From positions 1 through 8,199 of the forward strand of contig JAJQHI010000001.1 in assembly GCA_021199825.1 (NCBI GenBank): a stretch of DNA of 8,199 nt, read 5' to 3'. Positions 1-7,106 of this stretch are shown here, in pieces. The notes beneath the pieces are model-generated. The model had not been told where the DNA came from. It did no database searches and was given only the letters and a program-made list of their open reading frames with translations. Numbering within the stretch: position 1 is the stretch's first letter; each line of letters starts with the position of its first letter. The position numbers and the translations under genes are program-made. Origin of the DNA: Bacillota bacterium. Its GTDB lineage: Bacteria > Bacillota > Clostridia > Oscillospirales > CAG-272.

Positions 1-261
1 CCGCAAAAATGAGAGATATTCGGGCAGCGGCTTTTCGTCAGGCAGGTAAATTGACGCCGACGCGTTCGTTTTGTCCGCCGCCTTCACCTCATCGTCGATG
101 AGGTCACCATAAACCCCGTCAAGCATAAGCGCGTCAAGGTCGCTGTAGTCCTGAATGTAAAGCCCCGCGTCAAGCATGCTCATAACGGCGCATACACTGT
201 CAAAATCTTCGATTTTCGAGGTGACCTTTACCTCAGTCCAGCCTCCGGCGTTCTCACTCAT
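1..261 (-). CDS. prmA: Ribosomal protein L11 methyltransferase, N-terminal part (partial)
   Basis: Partial gene: 87 codons from an ATG at 261 are open to the left edge, so the protein's C-terminus lies outside the window. PrmA is a cytoplasmic SAM-dependent enzyme that methylates ribosomal protein L11. The visible part matches the PrmA N-terminal substrate-recognition domain: a WTEVKV strand near residues 8-13, a segment around residues 30-40 (LDAGLYIQDY) where the family has its alpha-beta turn, a VYGDLID stretch typical of Gram-positive PrmA, then the strand ASIYLPDE. The SAM-binding domain is not in view, so the call rests on this pattern plus position. It begins 9 nt after the dnaJ stop; a GAGAGG ribosome site overlaps the dnaJ stop, so it is probably co-transcribed and translationally coupled. 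dnaJ-prmA adjacency is common in Bacillota. Confidence 0.85.
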   Translation of the reverse strand, partial: MSENAGGWTEVKVTSKIEDFDSVCAVMSMLDAGLYIQDYSDLDALMLDGVYGDLIDDEVKAADKTNASASIYLPDEKPLPEYLSFLR

Positions 262-270
262 AGATACCTC

Positions 271-1413
271 TCACTTTTTGTCTTTTTTGTCGAAGAGCTT
301 CGTAAATTTGCGCTTCTTGTCGTAGTTGTTTTCCCCGCAGCTCTCCGCAAACGCGGACAAAAGCTCCTTTTGCTTCTGCGTGAGGTTTTTCGGCACCTCA
401 ATATTCACCGTGAAATAAAGGTCGCCCTTTCGTGTAGTGTTGGGACCGCTCTGTATGCCCTCACCCTTAACCTTGAAGGTTGTTCCGTGCTGAGTGCCTT
501 CGGGCATGTCATATTCCGTCGTTCCCGTAAGCGTCGGCACCTTGATTTTTGCGCCGAGCGCCGCCTCCGCGAAGGTAACGGGCACATCGCAGTAAATGTC
601 AGCGCCGTCGCGCTCAAACACCTTGCTCTTGCCAACGCTGACGCCTATAACAAGGTCGCCCGACGGACCGCCGTTTGAGCCCTCGTTTCCCTCGCCGCGG
701 TACACGATTCTGCCACCGTCGTCAATTCCCGCAGGTATGTTGCACGTAATTTTGCGCGTCATCCGCACGTGTCCCTTTGAGCAGTGTGTGCAGGGGGTCG
801 CCGCGTATTTGCCTGTGCCGCCGCACTTGGTGCAAACCTGCTGTGTCTGAGCCATGCCGAATACTGTGCGCTGCGTCGTCGTAATGCGCCCCGTGCCGTG
901 GCAGGCGTCGCACGTTGAAAGCGTCGTGCCCTTCGCGGCACCCGTGCCGCCGCACTCCGAGCATTTCACTATTCGCTCATAGCTTATGTCACGCTTGCAG
1001 CCGAACGCCGCCTCCTCAAACGAAATGTATATATTGGCGTAAATGTCGTCTCCCGCAACGGGTCCCGTCCGCCGCCTCGCAGATGACGACGAGCCGCCAA
1101 AGCCGCCGAAATCCCCGCCGAAAAAGCTTGAGAAAATGTCGCCGAAATCGAAATCCGACGAGAATCCCGTGCCGCCCGCAGCCGGGTCAAACGCTGCGTG
1201 ACCGTATGCGTCATATTTTGAGCGCTTTTCGGAATCGGACAAAACGGCGTAAGCCTCGTTCACTTCCTTGAACTTTTCCTCCGCCGCCTTGTCGCCAGGA
1301 TTCGCGTCCGGGTGATACTTCTTTGCAAGACCGTAATATGCCTTTTTTATCTCATTGTCCGTGGCGTTTTTCGCGACGCCGAGGACCTCATAATAATCTC
1401 GTTTTTCAGCCAT
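271..1413 (-). CDS. dnaJ: Chaperone protein DnaJ (Hsp40)
   Basis: Co-chaperone that delivers unfolded clients to DnaK and stimulates its ATPase; cytoplasmic. It is 380 aa, the normal length. Order of domains: J domain (about 5-70) with the HPD motif at 34-36; Gly/Phe-rich linker (about 79-108); zinc-binding domain with cysteine pairs at 151/154, 168/171, 194/197 and 208/211; then the C-terminal substrate-binding and dimerisation region (about 220-350) and a Lys-rich tail. The first three zinc repeats fit CxxCxGxG. The fourth reads CTHCSKGH, one residue short, as if a Gly were missing between S212 and K213; all eight cysteines remain. The ATG at 1413 is preceded by a modest site (GGCAGG, 9 nt spacing) rather than the GGAGG seen elsewhere in the operon. 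It is type I DnaJ, third chaperone gene of the CIRCE operon. Confidence 0.98.
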   Translation of the reverse strand: MAEKRDYYEVLGVAKNATDNEIKKAYYGLAKKYHPDANPGDKAAEEKFKEVNEAYAVLSDSEKRSKYDAYGHAAFDPAAGGTGFSSDFDFGDIFSSFFGGDFGGFGGSSSSARRRTGPVAGDDIYANIYISFEEAAFGCKRDISYERIVKCSECGGTGAAKGTTLSTCDACHGTGRITTTQRTVFGMAQTQQVCTKCGGTGKYAATPCTHCSKGHVRMTRKITCNIPAGIDDGGRIVYRGEGNEGSNGGPSGDLVIGVSVGKSKVFERDGADIYCDVPVTFAEAALGAKIKVPTLTGTTEYDMPEGTQHGTTFKVKGEGIQSGPNTTRKGDLYFTVNIEVPKNLTQKQKELLSAFAESCGENNYDKKRKFTKLFDKKDKK

Positions 1414-1421
1414 ATGAAAAA

Positions 1422-1429
1422 ACCTGCCG
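1422..1429 (-). promoter_or_regulatory. dnaJ ribosome binding site, repeating the upstream hairpin arm
   Basis: On the minus strand CGGCAGGT lies 8 nt before the dnaJ ATG (9 nt counted from AGG). It is a weaker match to the anti-Shine-Dalgarno than the GGAGG sites of hrcA, grpE and dnaK. The same eight bases occur at 1461-1468, in the 3' arm of the hairpin just upstream, so the 5' arm of that hairpin could pair over 7 bp with this site instead. Whether it does is inference. Confidence 0.55.
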
Positions 1430-1461
1430 TGTATCTCAAAATATATATAAAGTCATGAACA

Positions 1462-1489
1462 CCTGCCGCGGTAATTTCCCCGCGGCAGG
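1462..1489 (-). promoter_or_regulatory. GC-rich hairpin in the dnaK-dnaJ gap
   Basis: Perfect 10-bp inverted repeat: arms CCTGCCGCGG (1462-1471) and CCGCGGCAGG (1480-1489) around an 8-nt loop. It begins about 16 nt after the dnaK stop. On the transcribed strand it is followed by GTGTTCATGACTTTATA, which is AT-rich but has no continuous U-run, so it is a poor Rho-independent terminator. More likely roles are partial attenuation, an RNA-processing site, or protection of the dnaK 3' end so that DnaK and DnaJ are made in unequal amounts. The structure is seen; the role is inferred. Confidence 0.7.
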
Positions 1490-1505
1490 CATCTCTCAGT
1501 TTGAA

Positions 1506-3401
<1,896 letters not shown>

Positions 3402-3423
3402 TTAAAATAAAATTGGATAAGCT

Positions 3424-4041
3424 TTATTCGCCCGCGACGGTTACCATCGCGAATCTGATGATTTTGTCGCCGTATTTGTATCCGCGGCTGAACACAGACA
3501 CAATCTCGCCCGCCTCGTGTCCGCTGTCACTCACCATTGAAACAGCGGAGTGAAGATTCGGGTCGAACTTTTCGCCCTCCTCGCCGTACTGCTCAATTCC
3601 CATTGATGACAGCACGTCGGTGAGTCCCTTGAGCGTCTGCTTTACGCCGTCCGCTATGTGTTCAGGGTCGGTGTAGGCGCTCGTGCGCTCAAGATTGTCA
3701 ATCAGCGGCATAAGCTTTTTGAGCGCGTCCGCGTACGCGTCACCGTATATGCCGTCGCGTTCCTTTGCCGAGCGGCGCCTGTAGTTATCGTACTCCGCGG
3801 CAAGCCTCAGATATTTGTCGCTCTGTTCTGACAGCTTTGCCTCTGCTTCATCGGCGCGCGATGTTGCCTCGGCGAGCTGAGCCTTGAGCTCCTTGTTCTG
3901 ACGCTTGACGTCCTTTTCCTTCTCCTTTACGGGCGCTTCCTTCGCGGAAGTCTCCTTTGCGGGGGACGCCTCAGTCTCACCTTCGGGCACCGCCGTCCCC
4001 TCCTGTGCCTTTGCCTCGGAATTCATATTTTCTTTCTCCAT
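3424..4041 (-). CDS. grpE: Nucleotide exchange factor GrpE
   Basis: GrpE drives ADP release from DnaK; it works as a dimer in the cytoplasm. It is 205 aa. Residues 1-45 are acidic, Ala/Glu/Lys-rich and probably disordered. A long coiled-coil helix runs about 46-100, ending in the conserved LRLAAEYDNYRRR (78-90) and followed by ALKKLMPLIDNLER (106-119). The C-terminal beta-wing domain has the family signature FDPNLHSAV (159-167), then GYKYGDKIIRFAMVTV (187-202). The ATG directly abuts the hrcA stop (TAGATG) with GGAGG 5 nt upstream, so translation is probably coupled to hrcA. A second in-frame ATG at codon 6 (4026) has its own GGAGA and is a possible alternative start; it would remove only five residues. 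Confidence 0.97.
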   Translation of the reverse strand: MEKENMNSEAKAQEGTAVPEGETEASPAKETSAKEAPVKEKEKDVKRQNKELKAQLAEATSRADEAEAKLSEQSDKYLRLAAEYDNYRRRSAKERDGIYGDAYADALKKLMPLIDNLERTSAYTDPEHIADGVKQTLKGLTDVLSSMGIEQYGEEGEKFDPNLHSAVSMVSDSGHEAGEIVSVFSRGYKYGDKIIRFAMVTVAGE

Positions 4042-5166
4042 CTATGCCTCCGTATCATTTTTCTCCTCAAGCTCACCGCCGTCCTCGTCTGCCCGTGGGA
4101 GCAGCCTAGGATTTTTTGAGACGGCGCTTGATACATTGCCTGCCAAAAGGTCGAGCAGCTCCATGACGCGCGAATAATCCATCCGCCGCGGACCGATTAT
4201 TGCGATAGCTCCGACAACCTCTCCGTCCCGTTTGACAGTCCTCATTACAATTGACGAGCTTCCGTGCGAGTCAACGGCGTTTTCCTTGCCGATGTAGACG
4301 TTCACGTCGTCACTGCTGGCACCCGCCGCAAGCTTTACGATGTCGTCGCGCCGCTCAAAGATTGAGAGCAGATCCTTCACGGAATCCACGTCGGAATATT
4401 CGGGGTACTGAAGGAGATTGTTCACACCTTCAATCTTAACCTCCCCGCCGACATCCTCCGTCATCGCCTCATATATTTTCTTTATTATCGGCGCTATCAG
4501 CGTTCCGTATTCCTCCATCTCGGCTTCCATGCGCATTATGGTCGGAAGATTTATATCCTCAGCCACAACTCCCGCGGCGTATTTATTTAAAACCTCGGAA
4601 AGCCGTGTCACCGCCTCCCTTGTGAGCGGGATCTGACTGTATACCCTTACCGTTCTCATCGTATCCTCGCCTAACATGACGACAATGAGAAGGCTCTTTT
4701 CGCCAAGATAAACGGTCTCATAATGCTCAGCCATCACGGAGGTGCGCCTGGGCGTTATTGAGAGCGCAGTATAATTTGTCATCGCGCTCACAAGCTTCGT
4801 CGCGGACTCCAAGATCTTATCAAGCTCCGCGCGCCTTGTGGCGGCGACGGAATTTATCGCGTCAAGCTCCCTTTTGGTCACCTGATAGCGCTCGCGCAGC
4901 CAATCGACGTAAAATCTGTAGCCCATCTCGGTGGGAACACGGCCTGACGAGGTGTGAAGCGATTCAAGGTAGCCGCCGTCCTCCAGCGCCGCCATTTCGT
5001 TTCGTATCGTCGCCGATGAATAGCTCTTGCCGCCGATGTTCGTCAGTGCTCTTGAACCCACAGGCTCTCCGTTTTTGATGTGGAAATCGACTATTTCCCG
5101 CAGAATTAGCTTTTGGCGGTCGGAAAGCTCGCCCGCTTCGTGGCGCTCACGATTCCGTTCTGCCAT
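4042..5166 (-). CDS. hrcA: Heat-inducible transcription repressor HrcA
   Basis: Repressor of class I heat-shock genes; it binds CIRCE as a dimer and in known systems depends on GroEL for folding. From the ATG at 5166 it is 374 aa. N-terminal winged helix about 11-85, including LSDRQKLILREIV (14-26) and SSATIRNEMAALEDGGYLE (50-68), then SGRVPTEMGYRFYVD (74-88). The central GAF-like and dimerisation region follows, with VYIGKEN (290-296) and the C-terminal family block GAIAIIGPRRMDYSRVMELLD (319-339). A charged tail of about 25 residues (350-374) goes beyond the usual end. I chose 5166 because GGAGG lies 7 nt upstream and the next residues match family N-termini. An in-frame start at 5196 would add MLYGAGGGIK but would translate through that ribosome site. 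It is the first gene of the operon and is autoregulated through the CIRCE in its leader. Confidence 0.97.
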   Translation of the reverse strand: MAERNRERHEAGELSDRQKLILREIVDFHIKNGEPVGSRALTNIGGKSYSSATIRNEMAALEDGGYLESLHTSSGRVPTEMGYRFYVDWLRERYQVTKRELDAINSVAATRRAELDKILESATKLVSAMTNYTALSITPRRTSVMAEHYETVYLGEKSLLIVVMLGEDTMRTVRVYSQIPLTREAVTRLSEVLNKYAAGVVAEDINLPTIMRMEAEMEEYGTLIAPIIKKIYEAMTEDVGGEVKIEGVNNLLQYPEYSDVDSVKDLLSIFERRDDIVKLAAGASSDDVNVYIGKENAVDSHGSSSIVMRTVKRDGEVVGAIAIIGPRRMDYSRVMELLDLLAGNVSSAVSKNPRLLPRADEDGGELEEKNDTEA

Positions 5167-5173
5167 TTTTATG

Positions 5174-5178
5174 CCTCC
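5174..5178 (-). promoter_or_regulatory. hrcA ribosome binding site that decides the start
   Basis: GGAGG on the minus strand, 7 nt before the ATG at 5166. A longer open frame reaches back to 5196, but this site sits inside that extension and at ideal spacing only for 5166. Confidence 0.85.
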
Positions 5179-5237
5179 TCCCGCACCGTACAGCACAGCT
5201 TTTTCAATGTGTGTTCACGTGTGTTCGGTGCTTGCAG

Positions 5238-5264
5238 TTAGCACTCAACGGATGGGAGTGCTAA
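5238..5264 (-). promoter_or_regulatory. CIRCE operator (HrcA binding site)
   Basis: TTAGCACTC (5238-5246), 9-nt spacer, GAGTGCTAA (5256-5264): an exact match to the CIRCE consensus in arms and spacing. One further G-C pair (5237/5265) extends the symmetry to 10 bp per arm. It lies just downstream of the hrcA promoter, starting a few bases after the predicted transcription start, so bound HrcA would block initiation; it would also form a stem-loop at the mRNA 5' end. It is the only CIRCE in the window. Confidence 0.98.
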
Positions 5265-5275
5265 CTTTCGTATAT

Positions 5276-5304
5276 ACTGTACCACTAAAAAAATCGTTTG
5301 TCAA
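5276..5304 (-). promoter_or_regulatory. Sigma-A-type promoter of the hrcA-grpE-dnaK-dnaJ operon
   Basis: On the minus strand, TTGACA (5299-5304, perfect -35), a 17-nt spacer, and TACAGT (5276-5281, 4 of 6 to TATAAT). The predicted start near 5268-5270 gives a leader of about 100 nt that opens with CIRCE. This fits the class I heat-shock design: a housekeeping promoter controlled by repression instead of an alternative sigma factor. Confidence 0.85.
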
Positions 5305-5358
5305 GGGGTCAAGAAAATTTTTTTCGCGTTTCAATCTGATTTTTGTGTGAAGACGGAC

Positions 5359-5406
5359 AAAAAATAATCCCCCGCACCCGCCCTCTGCAAAAAGCGGGTA
5401 CGGAGG
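5359..5406 (-). terminator. Rho-independent terminator after the membrane-protein gene
   Basis: On the minus strand, arm CCTCCGTACCCGC (5394-5406), a 12-nt loop, and arm GCGGGTGCGGGGG (5369-5381): 13 pairs, two of them G-U wobbles, followed by ATTATTTTTT (5359-5368). It begins 15 nt past the stop of the 140-aa gene and ends about 55 nt before the hrcA -35, so it separates the glycosidase unit from the heat-shock operon. Confidence 0.88.
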
Positions 5407-5420
5407 AGTCCCTCGTGCAA

Positions 5421-5843
5421 TTATTTTTTAATGCCGCCACCCGACACAGCGGCAATATAGCCGACAGTGCCCAAAACGAGCATGACCAGACCCGTCCACA
5501 TAATATAGCCTTGATATACAGATGAGGTGCCCGCTATGTCAAACACGCCGCGCAAAACGCACCCGACGGTCACCGCCGCCGCGCCCGAATGGTAAAGCCT
5601 CACGGGAATATACGCGCCGTCAGGCTTCAGCTTCAAAAAAGACGTGACAAAGCAGGGAAAAGCACCCAAGACAAGGGCTACAGCAAAGGCAAACGTCATA
5701 TAAGGAGAGTGGACGTTATGCGAATAAAGGTAGTATACACGTGAGAAAACAAAAAGAAAGACCGAGACCGCGATATAAAGCGCCGTCCATTTGTATTTTG
5801 CTTTTGCGCGGGGGTCACCGCACCCGTCATCCGATATATACAA
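5421..5843 (-). CDS. Uncharacterised four-helix membrane protein, TTG start
   Basis: I do not recognise a named family. The frame is 140 aa, with four hydrophobic segments at about 20-40, 48-69, 86-104 and 113-133, so it is probably an integral membrane protein with short loops. A polar N-terminus (residues 1-18, several Lys/Arg) suggests that end stays in the cytoplasm. The loop YYLYSHNVHSPYM (37-49) after helix 1 is the most distinctive stretch. The tail ends SGGGIKK. The only usual start codon between the upstream in-frame stop (5850-5852) and helix 1 is TTG at 5843, with AAAGGAG 11 nt before it. This overlaps the glycosidase gene by 17 bp and implies translational coupling. An ATG at 5830 overlaps the upstream stop as ATGA but is out of frame with this protein. 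A strong terminator follows. Being real is well supported by hydrophobic pattern, ribosome site and terminator; function is unknown. Confidence 0.8.
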   Translation of the reverse strand: MYISDDGCGDPRAKAKYKWTALYIAVSVFLFVFSRVYYLYSHNVHSPYMTFAFAVALVLGAFPCFVTSFLKLKPDGAYIPVRLYHSGAAAVTVGCVLRGVFDIAGTSSVYQGYIMWTGLVMLVLGTVGYIAAVSGGGIKK

Positions 5844-6819
5844 TGTCGCTCACGCTCCTTTCCTTTATTTTGTCGCCGTTTGTCGTCGGGTTGTTTATGA
5901 CGCTTCCCAAAAACCACATGGTTGACGAGCCGCCCCCGTCAAGATTGTACGCGAGCTCACATCCGAGATTATTCATAAACTCAGCAAGCTCATAAAGGGT
6001 AAGCCCCTCGCTTTCGTCCGTTCTGCCGTCGGAGACAACAAAGACATAGTGACAGTCGGAAATATATCCGACGGCTGTCCTAGGATTGCTCGACATCGCC
6101 TGCTCAACCTCCGTATCCACATCAACGGATATTACCCCGTCCGCCGAAAGCGTCGGGCCGAAGGAAAATATCTGATACGCTCCCGCCTCGGCGAGCTCCT
6201 CCGCCGTCACGTCAGCCTCGTATACCGTTTCCCATGTGCCGTCCTCGTATATCACAAGCGTCTCCGCGCCCTCCTCGTCACTTGCCGCCGTGCGGTACAA
6301 ATATCCGTTTCGCATCACGTATCCCGTGTCGCGGTAGCCGTAATAGTCGCCGTTTATCGCGAGAATCGCGCCGACATCTTCAGCTATTTCCGAGGTTTTC
6401 GCCTTGAGATTGCGTCCGAACGCGCCCTCCGCCAGCCCCGTTTTCAAATACGACGGAGCGCTTAGAATTATTTCGGCAACGTATATATCCGTGTCGTACT
6501 CGCGGTAAGTCGTTATGGTTATTGATATATTGTCGTCCTTGTAGCTTGTGTCAGTAACTGTGACCTCGCCCGTCCCGCCGTCAGTCCCGTCATCTGAGCT
6601 GCCGTCCTCTTTCGTGACGACCCCGTCCTCCTCAGTCTCGGATGAGGTGCTGTCAAAGGTCAAGTCTTCACTCACCGCCTCCGTCTCGCTCACACCGTCA
6701 ATATAGACTATATTGTGCGGGAGCAAAAACGCGTCAAGGAGCGCGTATATCGTGACAGCCGTCAGGAGTATTCCGTATATCAGTGCCCAAAGGTATGGAT
6801 GCTTCTTTTTTCTGTTCAT
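5827..6819 (-). CDS. Membrane-anchored phosphodiester glycosidase (NAGPA-domain) family protein
   Basis: 330 aa. N-terminus MNRKKKHPYLW with a hydrophobic helix (about 11-33) and no clear cleavage site, so probably an N-in membrane anchor with the rest outside. An acidic Ser/Thr/Asp/Glu/Gly linker follows (about 43-92). The catalytic domain (about 95-330) shows the NAGPA/phosphodiester glycosidase pattern: AINGDYYGYRDTGYVMRNG (154-172), FGPTL (220-224), NPRTAVGY (245-252), SDGRTDESEGLTLYELA (263-279), YNLDGGGSSTMW (291-302) and RSVSDIVYI (321-329). The family includes the human enzyme that uncovers mannose-6-phosphate by cleaving GlcNAc-phosphodiesters; in bacteria, cell-surface polymer or exopolysaccharide substrates are suspected, and the substrate here is unknown. 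GGGAGG 5 nt upstream supports the ATG at 6819. It is the first gene of a two-gene unit with the overlapping membrane protein, and is divergent from the aconitase gene. Confidence 0.9.
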   Translation of the reverse strand: MNRKKKHPYLWALIYGILLTAVTIYALLDAFLLPHNIVYIDGVSETEAVSEDLTFDSTSSETEEDGVVTKEDGSSDDGTDGGTGEVTVTDTSYKDDNISITITTYREYDTDIYVAEIILSAPSYLKTGLAEGAFGRNLKAKTSEIAEDVGAILAINGDYYGYRDTGYVMRNGYLYRTAASDEEGAETLVIYEDGTWETVYEADVTAEELAEAGAYQIFSFGPTLSADGVISVDVDTEVEQAMSSNPRTAVGYISDCHYVFVVSDGRTDESEGLTLYELAEFMNNLGCELAYNLDGGGSSTMWFLGSVINNPTTNGDKIKERSVSDIVYIG

Positions 6820-6925
6820 CGTGTCCTCCCTTCGAAGGTATATATTTCAGTTTACCACATCCGCATTAAGTGAATGTTAACCCGGCTCAATATTTACGCG
6901 TTTTTTACAGACGTGAAACATCTTC

Positions 6926-6931
6926 ATTATA
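6926..6931 (-). promoter_or_regulatory. Possible -10 element for the glycosidase gene
   Basis: A perfect TATAAT on the minus strand, about 105 nt upstream of the glycosidase ATG. No good -35 sits at 16-18 nt; TTGAGC occurs 21 nt upstream. Other pairings nearer the gene (for example TTAACA with TAAACT, 20-nt spacer) are no better. Some promoter must lie in 6820-7000, but its exact place is unclear. Confidence 0.3.
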
Positions 6932-7006
6932 TGCCGAGGGCGTAGTTTCTGCGCTCAAAAGCGGCGCATCACGAGCACTTTTTCCGATGATTTGGATTTA
7001 ATTTGC

Positions 7007-7053
7007 TTGACAGGAGATGATTTTGGCTATTTTGTACATTGACGGGGCGATGA
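7007..7053 (+). repeat. Spaced direct repeat at the aconitase promoter
   Basis: TTGACAGGAGATGA (7007-7020) recurs as TTGACGGGGCGATGA (7039-7053), that is TTGAC-N4/5-GATGA twice, 32-33 bp apart, close to three helical turns. The downstream copy contains the -35 hexamer of the aconitase promoter. It could be a regulator site pair, or two -35-like hexamers that resemble each other by chance. The rest of 6820-7106 shows no gene. Confidence 0.45.
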
Positions 7054-7067
7054 AATTATGATATAAT
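7039..7067 (+). promoter_or_regulatory. Sigma-A-type promoter of the aconitase gene
   Basis: TTGACG (7039-7044, 5 of 6), a 17-nt spacer and a perfect TATAAT (7062-7067), with TG one base upstream of it (7059-7060), an extended -10. Start predicted near 7073-7075, giving a leader of about 33 nt. This is close to consensus and the best plus-strand promoter in the window. Confidence 0.87.
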
Positions 7068-7106
7068 TATAGAAATATAATATTTTTGATATAGGGGGTA
7101 CAGACG

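Noticed and set aside
915..1271. 118-aa plus-strand open frame opposite dnaJ
   Set aside because: Antisense to the J and zinc domains of dnaJ, Arg/Pro-rich composition typical of a shadow frame, and no family pattern.
1462..1489. dnaK-dnaJ hairpin as a full transcription terminator
   Set aside because: The stem is strong but no U-run follows on the transcribed strand, and dnaJ lies immediately downstream with no promoter of its own that I can see.
5027..5350. 107-aa plus-strand open frame covering the hrcA start and CIRCE
   Set aside because: Antisense to the HrcA winged helix and runs through the operator and promoter; composition is not protein-like.
5696..5917. 73-aa minus-strand frame containing the ATGA at 5830
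   Set aside because: The ATGA overlap looks like a coupled start, but the frame is polar, overlaps the clearly hydrophobic four-helix frame, and ends inside it. A shadow unless a frameshift error is shown.
6049..6465. 138-aa plus-strand open frame opposite the glycosidase gene
   Set aside because: Antisense to conserved NAGPA motifs; Arg-rich shadow of a GC-rich gene.
6949..6967. Small inverted repeat TGCGC/GCGCA in the divergent region
   Set aside because: Only 5-bp arms with a 9-nt loop, no U-tract, and no gene ends there.
7007..7033. Second aconitase promoter using TTGACA at 7007
   Set aside because: The -35 is perfect, but the best -10 (TATTTT at 7028) sits at 15 nt and is weak; the promoter at 7039-7067 is far better.
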